Of a stretch of DNA of 64,000 nucleotides, positions 36,470 to 49,600 are shown piece after piece. The position numbers and the translations under genes are program-made. The stretch comes from Protula sp. h YS-2021 (lineage: Eukaryota > Annelida > Polychaeta > Sabellida > Serpulidae). The notes beneath the pieces were generated by a model. It saw only the letters and a program-made list of their open reading frames with translations. It was not told where the DNA came from and ran no database searches. Within the stretch, counting starts at the first letter, position 1. Every line of letters begins with the position of its first letter. The stretch spans positions 33,781,911 to 33,845,910 of the forward strand of contig OX457026.1 in NCBI GenBank assembly GCA_949752745.1. The letters run 5' to 3'.

Positions 36470-38239
36470 TTAAGTCAACAGAAACCAAACACTACTCGGC
36501 TTATAAGACGTATTCAAGCTGTGGTGTTTGCAATATATTACTCAAGAAATAACCCATTGAAGGAAGTATTTTTGCGTTTTAATTTTTGTCAAGTGTTTAA
36601 CATTTCGCTAGCGGAATGAGCTTCTCGTTTATATTTATTATTCTATTTCTTTGCATCTTCACGTTTATTTAGGCTCTTGATCTGGTTTTGGAGTTTTTTC
36701 TTAAGGAAAGCAGTTAAGAAAACAAGAAGATATTAAGCAGTTAAGAGGATAATAAGTTTAAAAAGCTATACTGAATTGAGTGATGACGCCATATGAGAAT
36801 ATATTTGTACTCATTTACGTTCTTAATAAATATCCTATATGTGTTATAAGCCAAAAGCCTAGATATTGGAGTTTTCCAGTTATTAGACTTCAAATCGTTA
36901 ATTTGTTTGCCAAACAATTCCGTACTGAGAGGTTGTCTCAAAGCGAGGTTTGCATCGAAGGTGCTAAACAGTTTTTGTTTTTAAACATTAACCTTTAAAA
37001 AGCTGAATGAAGATAAGTTAACAGTGACTCCATAGTTGAAGCACTTGATTATATCTAGGACGCTTGAGTTAAAGAATGTGCATATTGAAAACTATCCCCA
37101 TGATATATTAAAGGCAAATTGTTGGACACAACGCTGTTCGAAACATTAAGTTTTCAACAGAAAAATCACCATGGCAAGTAGTGATGACGTCGCGGTTTAG
37201 CACTGAATGCCAAGAGCAATTTTTATTACGTGGAATCAAATCCGTGTGTCCTCCTGAATGTCGTCTGCAAGCCTTGTCCTCCTATCGGAATAAGTATGCA
37301 AGTGTTAAACATGAAATTCTGCTGAATGCATCACCAAGTTCTATTAAAATTAAATGTTTAAATTTAACGTTTATATCATACCAACAGGCACGAATGGTGT
37401 TCCTTCGTAGTATGTGTTAAGCTTTTATTACAAAAGCAAAGTTCACTGCCACCGCCCTTCCCCCGCCCACCTCGAGCCCCTCTGCAACAGAAGTTTATGT
37501 AACGTCATTACGACTTCAGCTTGTTATTAGGAGTCTGTCGTGTATATTTAGATAATACTAAAACTGTTCTAGCGAAACTGTCATCCCCCCTCTCCCCAAA
37601 CAAAGCCCCATTTTTATTTAAGACCCCATTACGCATTGTAGAGTACTGCCCCCATTGCTGTTATATAAACTGTGCTGTTGTAGTTTGCCTATTAGAATAG
37701 CAGTGTTTATTTTGATTTCTACACACTTCAGCATAACTGGTTTAGGCTATGTGTTGTAAGAAGCGCACTTGTTGCAAATTGTGCCGCCCCCAAGCCAAGA
37801 ACGTACCCATGTTTTTGTTATCAACCAAAAAGAAGCGTTATTGGGTCAATTTCAATAAACTATAAAATATCATAGGTCCCTTCACAAACACATTTTTTAC
37901 CACCCCTAGCAAACAGAGAGAAAAAATCAATAACAGAAATTGGAGTTGGACAACATCATTACGAATCCCGTAAAAACAAATTGGGCACAACCGTGAACTA
38001 CTACCCCACTTCCTCTCTTTCTCCGCAGAAGTGAAAACAGCATAGCCGCTGTTCTGCTGAGGCGTTCATCCTTGACTGCCCGTCCGCCCCGTGTTGTCTG
38101 TCACCTCAACTGCAGCATCTTATTAATGTATCATAATGTACAGTGACAGTACAAATTAGATACACGGGGCGCGGGATTTAATTGAATATGAAACAGCCTC
38201 AATCGTATATTTCGATTCTATCGCAATAGAAATAAAATC
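36470..38239. other. Intergenic sequence upstream of the second gene
   Basis: No supported gene. A possible splice acceptor (CTCTCTTTCTCCGCAG ending near 38028) might mark a leader exon of the gene that starts at 38240, but this is unproven. Several short C-rich runs occur at 37450-37600. Confidence 0.4.
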
Positions 38240-38287
38240 ATGGATAACCCTACATCGAGGATAGCCGGATTATTGCTCATTTTCTCT
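38240..38287 (+). other. Putative first coding exon (signal peptide) of the second gene
   Basis: ATG followed by 15 codons, ending at a strong GTGAGT donor in phase 0. The peptide has polar residues and an arginine, then a hydrophobic core (AGLLLIFS), the first half of a signal peptide. It joins in frame only to an exon entering in phase 0, which the 28-nt microexon at 51518 does. The 13.2-kb gap makes the link inferential. Confidence 0.45.
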
Positions 38288-41200
38288 GTGAGTAATTCAC
38301 TTCTTGAATATATTTAGAGTATTTTAGAGGGGTGCTTATACCCTTTTAAGATTTTGTCGACGTGTCTTTAATTGAAATCGAGAAAATGACAGTGTACAAA
38401 TTTAGCTACTAGTAATTTGATAAATATATTTTCTTTTACTTTTATTGAAGCGTACAGTTTCAAAAGCAGCTCTTTAAAAAGATTCTGTCGCTTCCTATCA
38501 AAATTATATTGATTTGTTTTCTATTACTTGATTCATCATTATTGAGATAATGATATTAATATTACTTTTCTTGTTATTATGTAGTAAATATGCTTTCCAG
38601 AAATGCTCTCTTTTTATGTTAACTAATAATAGTAATATTTAGGTATATTTAGGAAAAGTTTTTATTTTCTTCTTGGTCAAAAATGTGCAAAAAAAAGACA
38701 AAGCTATTCTTGCACCATATAATCAATCTATGATTCATTAGTTGTGTTTGATAATAGCCAGTGTGTTTATGTGCTCAGTATTTTTTCGCTTATAGGTTTG
38801 GTTTTGTTTGTTTGTTTGTTTGTTTTTTTTTTGGTTTTGTTTTTTGTTTTTTTTTGTTTGCTTTGTTTTTTGTTTTTGTTTATTTTTGCAATAGGGCAAA
38901 CCGTATTTTGGTAAACTTTCATAAAGTTAGTCTTCGGTTCCGCTACATATAGCTCTGAAAATAAGAAAAAAATATTATCTCAGATCATTTCAGACGGTGC
39001 AATAAATTATCATATTTTACTTTCATGCATTTTTTCTCAATAGAAAAAGTAATATGCCATTTTTTTTGCAAAATATGTTTTTCGAAGCCCAAAAAATGTC
39101 GCTCACAATTGCTCTATCTCTAGCCTTTTTCGAGATAATGGTCAATTTCCAATTTTAGACCTTGGCCATGACAAAGAAAGTCAAGATCACAGAGATCACT
39201 TCATATACAGTCTTTTAGACTCAAAAAGTAGAAACTAAGCTCAAAATCACTCTATCTGTAACCGTTCCCTTCCTGTTTTTGACCTTGAACCTTGGCCGTT
39301 ATAGTTAAGGTGACCAGGTCATCTGCTATGTGACATCGTTTAGGCCCACAGTCCAAATTGAGCTAATAATTACTCTGTCGCGAAACTTTTTCGATATAAT
39401 GGTCAACTTAAGGTTTTTTCCCGGTTTTCGACCTTGTACTTGATAGAAAGGGTCAAGATGACTGTGATACCGCTGATGTAAAGTTTTTTTAGTGCCAAAG
39501 GATCGAAATTGTGCTGAAATCCACCTTAAATCTATCCGTTTTCGAGAGAATGGTCAACTTCCGGTTTTTTACTTTGACCGAAAAAGTCAAGGTGACCGAG
39601 GTGCCTGTTATGTAACATAGTTTTGGCTCGAGGGATCGAAATCTCTCATCGTTTTAGAGATAAAACTTCCACTGTTACTCGTATTCGAGATTCCCAGCTT
39701 TCATGACCTTAAACCTTCAACCACAAGGTCAACATTCCGGTCTAGAGGCTACTCCAGGCTCAGCATATATACATGTTTAAACTTGAATTTGACATGCGTT
39801 TTCATTCATTTTTTCATGATAAAAAATTAACCTAGATTAATCTTGATCTTTGAGATCAATGTCAAAACAAAGGCCGATTCCAGCGAGACCTTGTTATAAT
39901 CAGTTCAAATTTGAAGCTCGCACTACTAAAAGTCTAGGAGGTGTTTCTTGAAACCATTTTCCAGGAAAGAAATAATGTTAACCGTTTACCTTGACCTTGA
40001 ACGTCAAGGTGAAAAAATGGATTCGGTGAGACATTGTCAACGCTTTATACGCATGTCAAATTTGACCTTCTTATGGGAAAAAAGTGTGGGAGGAGTTTTC
40101 CGGAAACAATCTAAAAGGAAAAAGGAAAAAGGAACAAAACGGCAGAAACTTTCAGAATAACGACTAACCTCCCCACATTTGCAAACGAAGTTTAACAAGT
40201 GGGAATGATCGTAACATACGCTCGTTGACTCCAACATTTTTATAATGACTTACTGAATAGCTAATAAAAGCTTGCTTAGATTTTTATTCGGAAGTACTTC
40301 CCGCTTAATTCAATGGGTTACACATATTCAAAGTAAGCATGTCAACATACTGTTTTTTTTTTTTTTTGTAAAAGTAAAAACTTAACATAAGAACAACCCT
40401 GTATTGTAACGACAATATCGCAATGCACAGTGCATACAGATTTTTGTTGTACATCAGTAATCGCACATAAAGGAAGCTCGGCAGTTGTGACATAGATTAT
40501 ACATTTATATATAATATAAGCAATACAATATGACCAATGAATCATTCTCGAAGGAAACTTCTCCTTGCTTTTGAATTCACTGCAAATAGTTGTGTGTTTT
40601 TTTTAAATGTTGTTGACTTTGAATAAAGGTGCGATGAAGATCCAATTGGAAAGCCTTTTAATACGCCACATAATGTTAGTCATAAAATTCAGTGTACGCA
40701 TGGATGTAAGGGCGGGTTGGGGTGGAACTGGGATAGAAGGACGTTGAACAGGAGTCTGGAATTTTGCGTTATAGAGAATGTCAAGGAAATGACTGATGCC
40801 CCATTTTTCCTTACAGCTTTAAAACCGTCAATTATAATTTTAATAGATCTGGCCGGCGTTACCGGTTTGCCGATTAACCGCTGTTTTTATTTAGTTTTCA
40901 TTTCATTTTTTAAAAAGCGCTTTGTCGATTGATCTTTTGCAATTAAAATAAAAAATACATAGATATCCATTTTTATTCAGCTTTCTGAAGAAAAACAACT
41001 AATCGAAAGACAATCCATTTGATTGTCTTGACGAGATTTTTTAAGTTTTCTTAAAGACACGCAACGGACGTAAAAGCGTGAAATAAACATTGGGAAAAGG
41101 GTATTAAAAGCGCGGAAAGAAAGAAGTCAAATGCGCGGATTCCTTAACCTGGTAAAATGGGTGATTTTTTTTGATACACCAGGAAAATTGGTTAACACAG

Positions 41201-43658
41201 TTGTGTACATAAAATGCACTGTAATCTCTCTGTGTAAACGGCGCCGTGCAGACGCGCTGAGCTGAGTATTAGCTGTCCCGTTCGTGAAATTATAATCCCC
41301 TGCGACGTACGAACAATGGGTGTGAATCATTTCACTCTCATTTCGATCAGAAGTTTTATTCACACAACCCGTCGGTTTTCGCATTTCTTCAAGTCGCTCG
41401 CGGTATACAAACCACGAATAACCTCACCATCAAAAGCATGGATATACCAAAACCAGCAGCCAAAAAAAAAAGGGCAAGAAAAACTTCAGTTACTCCAGAG
41501 ACAACATGCAAAGATGATAAATCACGAAATCACGCGCAAAGGGTATCCGGACATAAAGGCCACGGCCAAAACGACGACGGCCGTAACGGAGAAGACTAAA
41601 AGGGCGAAGGCTAAAACGCCGAAGGCCAAAACGGCGACAAGTGCAACCCCGGGCAAAACGGTTTTTTTTTTTAAATTTATGCTTTAAAACGCTTATTAAA
41701 AAAAACCAAAAGTAACAACGTTGCCAACACAGTTTATTTAACCATCAGCGATAAATTAATTTGAACACTGTGCAGCATTTCTCCCGATGTGCCCTTCCTG
41801 CCCTCCCTAACTACCTCCTTCCTGTCACCAGTCACTGTCTCAGTAATCTGTTCAAGGAATGATTTACTCACTTACATTTTCTCAGGTAAAACTGAAAATT
41901 ATTTTCTCAGATAAAATAAAATTTAATCTTATTTTTCATTGGTGTGGGTTCGTATATAATAACGACATTTCACATAACCGATGCAGATGAGGATTAGCTC
42001 ATTAAGGCGATTAAAACATCGGCCTTTCATTGCTGATAATCCGAAGCCCTTTTAGTGGCATGTTTATTTTGCCTTTTATTGATGTAGATTCACGTGCAAT
42101 AACCGATTATCTGGCACAGTCGCTAAATACAATTGTTTTTCAAAATGTACTCATTTACCCCCCCCCACCCCACCCCACACACACACGATGGATTATCGTA
42201 TAATTGTAATTAGGAATATATGAGAAAATAGTGTTAAGTTGTCAATTTTATTTTGCCCTTTTAAATATTGGTTCAAATTATACTTATCTTCAAGTAGAAA
42301 TGAATTGATTTGTCTGGCAACACTATTCTTTGAATTTTGATTTTCAACATTAAATTATTAATCTTCGTCGCCGTTTTGTCCAGGGTTGCACTTGTCGCCG
42401 TTTTGGCCATCTCCGTTTTGGCCTTCGCTGTTTTGGCCTTCTCCGTTTTGGCCGTCGCCGATTTGGCTTTGCTAGAAGTATCGGACACAAATTTCGAGCT
42501 GTCACTTTGTAAATGGACACTGAAACTGGGATTAAGAAGCTGCGTAATTTGTGTTTGTAATTTTATGGAATGCCACTTTCACATTTATTATGGAATTATT
42601 GATATCAAGAATTTATTTTTTCTCAAAAATTGATTTTCTGATATCAAAAATAAATTTTTGATATTTTTACTTATATTTTTGATATCTCTAAATGTATTCT
42701 TGATCTCAAAAACTAATTCTTGATATAAGAAAACATTTGGAGATATCTAAAATTGATTTGTTTCAGATCAAAAATTCAATTCTTGATAGCAAAAATGAAA
42801 TATTTGAAAGCAAAATATCAATTTTGAGCTCAATAATTCAGTTTCCTTTTATTGATATCAAGAATTTATTTTAGATATCATTATTTCACAATGATATTTT
42901 TTAATTTATATTTTGACATCTGCAAGTGATTTTTTTTATTTCAAAAATTGATTTCTGATATCAAAATCTCAGTCTATTTTCATATAAAAAATCAGAATGA
43001 CTGGTCATTGTATAAAGAATGTTTCTTACATTTTGTTACTGTAAAAAAGAAGCAATTCTAGAGTTCTAAAATTGCATTGTTAGTGTTGATCTCAATAATT
43101 CAAGTTTTCATCTCCAAACTTTAATTGACCATTAGTTAAATTTTATGTAAATGTATGTGTCCCTTATAATTTTTTAATTTGTAAAATTGATTTTTTGATC
43201 TCAAAAATATATTTTTGCCATCTAAAATTCGATTATTGATAGCAAAATATAAATTAATGAGATCAACATTGATTTATTGATATCTTTAATTATATTTTGA
43301 TGTCAAAAACAAGCATTAAATGTTAAAATGGCATTCCATATAATTTCACCTGTACATGGATACTGACAGTGGGATTAAAAAGCTGTGTTTACCACCGTTG
43401 TCTTTATTACCAGTTGCATGTAAACCTGTGATTTTCCGCGCTTTTGCTACATAAAAAGATCCGCGCATTTGCGTCTTTTTTCTCCGCGCCTTTACGTCCT
43501 TTTTGTCTGCACTTTTACGTCCCAAATCCGCGCTTTTGGTTTTTTACCCACGCAACATTTTGCACATGCAAGTATAATGATATTCAGTAAATGGGTGAAA
43601 AAAACTGGTTTTATCTGGGGTTTTCTTTCTTTTTGTTTGTTTCTTTCTTTTTTCTTTT

Positions 43659-43691
<33 letters not shown>

Positions 43692-46600
43692 TGAAAAAGC
43701 CTTGTTTGATTTTGCTTGCGGTGCGGAACCCTAACCTACAATTATACCATGAAGTGGTGTTCACTGACGGATAGTGTTTTATTTTGTTTTTTTATATAGC
43801 CCGACAATAGAAGGAAATATGACCCGGTATTCCGCGAATTAAATCTGTCCGTATCTAAGACAAATATGGACTGGTCCCACGACCATCTTATTTCCGGGGT
43901 AATAATGTATATTAGTTTCAAAAGACATTGTTACACGAATTTGGGCAAACGTTGTGATGTAATTGGTCAATAATTATTCAACGATGACTAGAGCGCAGAA
44001 CTCTATAGATATTAGAGTTAAAAGGTAATATTTTCAGACTCGTTAATAATGCTTCGACTGGCTCAAAATAAATCTAGCATTTGATGGTTGTATGAGCTAT
44101 ATTATTTTCTAAGTCAAATCTCAATCATTTCACAAAAATATATGTGCATTTAGACAAATGAGCCAAAGTAGAACAATTGATTATGAGAGAAAAATGCATT
44201 CTAATTATTTGGAAATGCATTAGACATCTTTGTTGGGAAAAGGAGAGCACCAGTATATAATTTGACCCAATTCTTAAATAAAGAATTTAATGCCTAATTT
44301 TTTGCTGCAGGGAGATTGGGTTTAATTTATTGCACATGTGTTGTCATTCCAATGCAATCTGATCCACCAGCATGGTGTTATCTCTTATCTCTTATCCTCC
44401 CGACGCTTTTTTTTATTATTACAAGCGGTGTTAGATTTAAACCAATTTGCATGTGAATATGCCCGTGAATGCACTGCGTTCGAACACAATGGAAAAAAGA
44501 ATGTATAAGATTTTAAAAAAATGATAACTGTATTCAAAACTGTCATATCAGTCTGGGTTTATAGGCTACACCGTCCTCAGTAACATAAGATAGCAATCAT
44601 ATCGCCATAGCAACGCACCAAACTTCTACAATGAATTATAATTGTGTCAAACCAGTTCTCGAACGGGTTCATACCGCAACATCCCCTTTCAAATGAGGAA
44701 ACAAATACAACATGAAAATTAAGGGGCAGCGTACAAGTAAAACCTGGTTAATCCGGACAGTGTTGAAACTTAAACAAATTGTCCGGATTCGCGACGTGTC
44801 CGGATTACTCAAGTTATGTAATAATGGCTTTGTCTGGCTACTAAATAAATCTTACTGACAATGTCCGCAAATCAACCCCCCTAATGGCTCCTTGGTATTT
44901 TATCCCACAATTTTGCACAGGTAGTAACCATTACTCAGTTTTTTCAGCACTTTATGAGGTGAAATCCTATCACAAAATGTTTGATGGGATTCGGAAGTTA
45001 ATGGGGAATTTAATTGAATTGACTGATCAATTACCAGTGACTGAAACTGGTCAACGTGAATTGAAAACGGAGGATTATCCCGGTATCTAGAAATTAAAAC
45101 CCATTAAAGATCAATAGGCTCTGTGTAAAAAAGGAAATCCTGTTTCTCTTTTAGCAACCCCACCCCCACCCCCTAAAAACAAAAACATAAAAAACAAACA
45201 AACGAACAAAAAAACAATAAAACACGACCCCCCCCCTCTCAACATCCCTCGTGCAAAGGTGGTGAAATTAAGGGTAGAGATAACATTAATAACAGTTAGG
45301 GTGAGGGGCCTAATACCACACAATTTCCCCACATGTCCTTCAACTGGATATATACAATTTTGTTCCTCTTTTTCTTTCCACTTTCAATTTTGATTAACAA
45401 TGTTAGTTATTTAATTTGTCTGGTAATTTGAATGTCCAGCACCACTTAAAGATATAACTCACTTGGGACTAGACAAGACAAGCTTGACGGGATCAGACAG
45501 TTCGCACATGTTGTTGCGGTGCTTATTGCCATTATCTGGGAGACGTTCAAACGTCACTGAAAGATGTAACTCAGGAATTACCGGTGTAACAGCCCAGAAT
45601 ATACCCGGGTTTATTCTGGGCTAGCCTGAAATGTATCGCGGTGTAGCAATTTCAGATTATCCCAATTTCAGATCACCCCCCCCCCCCCCGAGATTTCAAA
45701 TTCCCCCCTCTCAAAATTAAAAACAGCCAGAAATAAAACAAAAAATAAAGTTTTATAATTTTTTCTGTCGAACTACGAAAAGTCTACATTCACGCAATCA
45801 TACGTTTTATAAAGCAGCTTCTAAACATTAATACATATCACCAGTCTTCACACTCTGCTATGTATTCAGTCATCTAATGATCTTTTGTACAACACATCTC
45901 TATGCAATAAATCTACAGAACAGCTAGCTCAAAGTGGTGAGAGAGATTGCTTATCAAAATACCCTCTTGGTGAGAATCCTACAGGAGTGTCTGCAGGAGG
46001 ATAATCCACCAGATACAGGTTAAACAATAAAACAATGCTTGATGTGTACAAGAGGGCACAGGAAGACGGAGTTGGAGTAGTAGTGTCATTCAAGACCAAA
46101 ACGCAAGCCAGTCCCACAAAATGCACATGAAAGTAGTCACCGGAGCATCGAGGATTAGTGTCACTGCTTCGATGACACCCATGACATTACAAGTCTGTAT
46201 ATACATTGACAGATTAAAATTTAACAAATTCTATGTATGCCTGGGGGATTTGAAATCGGAGCGGGGAATATGAAATCGATTTCAGATTCCCGAGGGGGGG
46301 GGGGGGTAACTTGAAATCGATTTCAGATTCCCGAGGGGGGAATATTCGAGGTATATTCTGGGCACCGGGGTATATTCTGGGCTAGCCCGAAATATACCCC
46401 TGCTGCCCAGAACATGCCCCCCCTCACAAAATCTTTATGAACTGACCAACGCCTTAATGAAAAAAGAACACATAGTCCTATAGCTAGTCGTATAATCCCT
46501 TCTCTCATCCAGTGTCAGCAATTGCATGGCAAAGATAATCCCGTAATCCCTTTCCTGTTGCCTAGTGTGTTGTATGCCCGAGTTTTCAGTGTCTCCGAAA

Positions 46601-49600
46601 TGCGCAATACATTAAAAACCCAGACATGGTGGGGCCATGGTGTCATCTCCGAAAGTGGTCCCAGGTAGGGGATTTTTGCTATAAATAGCAGTCCTTTTTC
46701 AGCACAATCATGCCAGTTTTGACTGCTATTTGAACTGTGTCATTTGAATTGCAATTACAAGAGTTGAAATCTTGACGACCCATAGGGGTGGTCAAAAAGG
46801 TTTCGGGACATAACGGCGACGGCCAAAACGGAGAAGACCAGAACGACGACGGCCAAAACGGCAACAAGTGCAACCCGGACAAAACGACGATTGAGTTTTT
46901 TAGTTTATGCTTTAAAACGCTTATTAAAAAGAAACACAAAGTAACAACGTTGCCAACACAGTTCATTTAACTATCAGTGATAAATAAATTTGGACACAGT
47001 GCAGTATTACTCCCCATTTTGATTTCAACATTAAATTATTAATCTTCGTAGCGGTTTTGTACGGGGTTGCACTTGTCGCGGTTTTGGCCGGTGTCCTAGG
47101 ATATCTTGACCCCGCATATCTTGGCTCCCTTTAGGATATCTTGGTCCCCCGAGGGCGGCCAAGATATACTAGGATATACTTGGCCCCTCTTAAATAATTT
47201 CACATGAAAACTTCACTTGAAAGAAATGTCAGTTAGTGTTTCATGTTTGATTGATGTATGTGTGATCAATCAATCAAAAGTCTTAAGAATGAGTAGCCTT
47301 TTTATTGCTTTTGACCTCATCTTCGAATCCACATCCAGTCTAAACAGCGTTCATCCTGATTGTAATTCTGTCGAATAAATACACCATGTGAATAGTTTCG
47401 CTGTCCTGTGTGGGCTTATTTTCTCTTTTGATCCACGCCTCTGTTTTTGGAGCCTCCATCTTCCACTCTCTTGCGATTTATATGTTCTTTTGGTACGTTA
47501 CGATGGTTGTCAGATTTAGTGTAAAGTTTAGTGTAATCAGAAATAAAATATATTAATAGGCATTATTTTTGTTTTTCTATTATCTGGGGGCCAAGATATA
47601 CTAGGATAACTTTGCTTCCTAAGGGGGGGGGGGGGCAAGATATCCTAAAGGGGGCCAAGATATCATATGATATCTTGTCCGGGGGCCAAGATATCCTGTT
47701 CACCGGGATTCGGTCAAAAACTATGTCCAGATGGGCACATGTATGTGAAGCAAATTTCAAAACCGCAATACATTCGATGGTGCCGTGACAAGAAAACAAG
47801 TTTAAAATGCACTGGCGCTGTAACCAAAGATAAAAACATAATTAATACTAGATATATAAAAATAAGAGAAGAGTAAAACTGAAAAGATAAATAATTGAGA
47901 AAAATAAGTGAAATCATAAATTTAAAAAATGGAGCAAAAATGAGATAAAATGAGACCAAAGATTATGTTGAATTTAGTCAATAAAGTAGTTCAAGATAGT
48001 TTTATACAGTTTACTTGCGTTCATTTATTTACATGAACAAATATTATTAAAATACATTAATAACGAATACGTCTTTGATGCTACTTTGTGGCGATTAGAT
48101 GTGCTTTTACTTTGCAGTTCCGTTGCTTTGCAGTTTGCGTTAAAATTTAGCTGTAAAAAATCGGATGAAATGTCGTACTTTGTCACTTATTTTTGTATGA
48201 AATATCGTCGAATGAAATGTCTGCGGATGAAATGTCGTGGATTCCTGCTTTTGGTATGGTAGTTAACGGGAAATATTTTTTTCTAAAAGTTTATCAGTTG
48301 TTCGCCTTTTCTATTAAGACGTTGGTCAGTTGACCTTTGGTCAGTTTGTATGTGTTAGGCCCGATCTGCCGATCCGTCCCATCTGCAGATCGGCCTCCCG
48401 TTTGGAGATCCACAGATGAGACAGTCCCGTTTGCGGATTTTTAGTTGCTTGCCATCTGCAGATCGGACAGACCAATCTGCGGATATATTGTTAAATGAAA
48501 CTTGAATAAAAAGAAACGTATTTTTGTCACCAACTTTTATTCTATGAACTACTTTGGCTGTTCTAACTTGAAAAATACAAACTAAAGAAGTGACAACCTT
48601 AGAAGGGATAACAACCGCATCTGTTACCCCAAAGAAACAACGTCCATTATCTGAAATCTTGCTCTTCACATAGCGGCATAGTGAAATGAGCAGCAACAAC
48701 TTTTTCGGGATTTTCTAAATGGCTAATAATTTGGTCGAATTTCTCATCACTTAATAAAACCGAACGATTGCTTGCTCAAATTTTCTGTATATGACTATCA
48801 ACTTTAGACCGGTTACTCTCAGAGTCTTCCATTTTAAAAGTTTATTACTCGGCTATGCTTTTTATTACCATAAAATAATATAACTTTCTCGTTGCGATCA
48901 GTCGCTTAATATACAGTTCGGGTGACATCTCGAGACAATAGGGATTAATTGTTGTGTACACTTTGTCGAAATTTGTCCGTCTAGATTAGGGCATTAGGTG
49001 CTTAATCTCTGCTACTCGTTCGGATCACTGCAGAGGACAGACAGCTTAGACACAGATTCAAATATATTGGATTTTCCTTTGATTTTGAGTAGAAATGGAT
49101 GACAGAGATGGAAATGTATGGAATATTTCTTTGATTTTGAGTAGAAATGGGTGACCGGGATCGAAATGTATTGAATATTTCTTTGATTTTGAGTAGAAGA
49201 GCAAGAAAGTAATTTATTCTAAAAGAAACCACCCGTTTTATCGAAAAGAAAGACGGCTGAAAGTAAAAGAAATAACATTTTATACAACAGATATATTTAA
49301 AGCATTTTAAAATTACATTTTTAGGATATACGCAGATGGGCCAACCGTTCCGATCTGCAGATGGGAAGCAACTAAAAATCCGCAAACGGGACTGTCCCAT
49401 CTGTGGATCGCCAAACGGGAGGCCGATCTGCAGATGTTCCTGCCGTTTGTCGATCCGTAAACGGGACAGGCCCATCTGCAGATTGGACTGATCAGCAGAT
49501 CGGGCCCAACATATGTACCCAATGAACTCCTACCCAAAAATAAAGGGGAAACCAAGCGTGCGTGAGAATCGAAACATGTTCTATACAATTTCACAAGCAG

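Larger units (their letters stand above)
41043..43545. mobile_element. Outer composite element with GCGCGGA / GACGTAAAAG arms
   Basis: The left arm (41043-41145) has words ACGGACGTAAAAGCGTG, AAAAGCGCGGAAAG and AATGCGCGGATTCC. The right arm (43435-43545) has the inverse words TCCGCGCATTTGCGTC, TCCGCGCCTTTACGTCC and CACTTTTACGTCCCAAATCC. Two other elements (41545-42490 and 42564-43340) lie between the arms. Boundaries are approximate and no target duplication was identified. Confidence 0.55.

Noticed and set aside
44884..45090. 68-residue frame as an exon of the second gene
   Set aside because: A TTTTTTCAG acceptor and GTATCT donor exist, but it lies next to MITE sequence and has no clear similarity. 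The 28-nt microexon already satisfies the phases.
48355..49475. Minus-strand frames of 114 and 157 residues
   Set aside because: They translate the inverted arms and direct repeats of the CCGATCTGCAGATCGG element.
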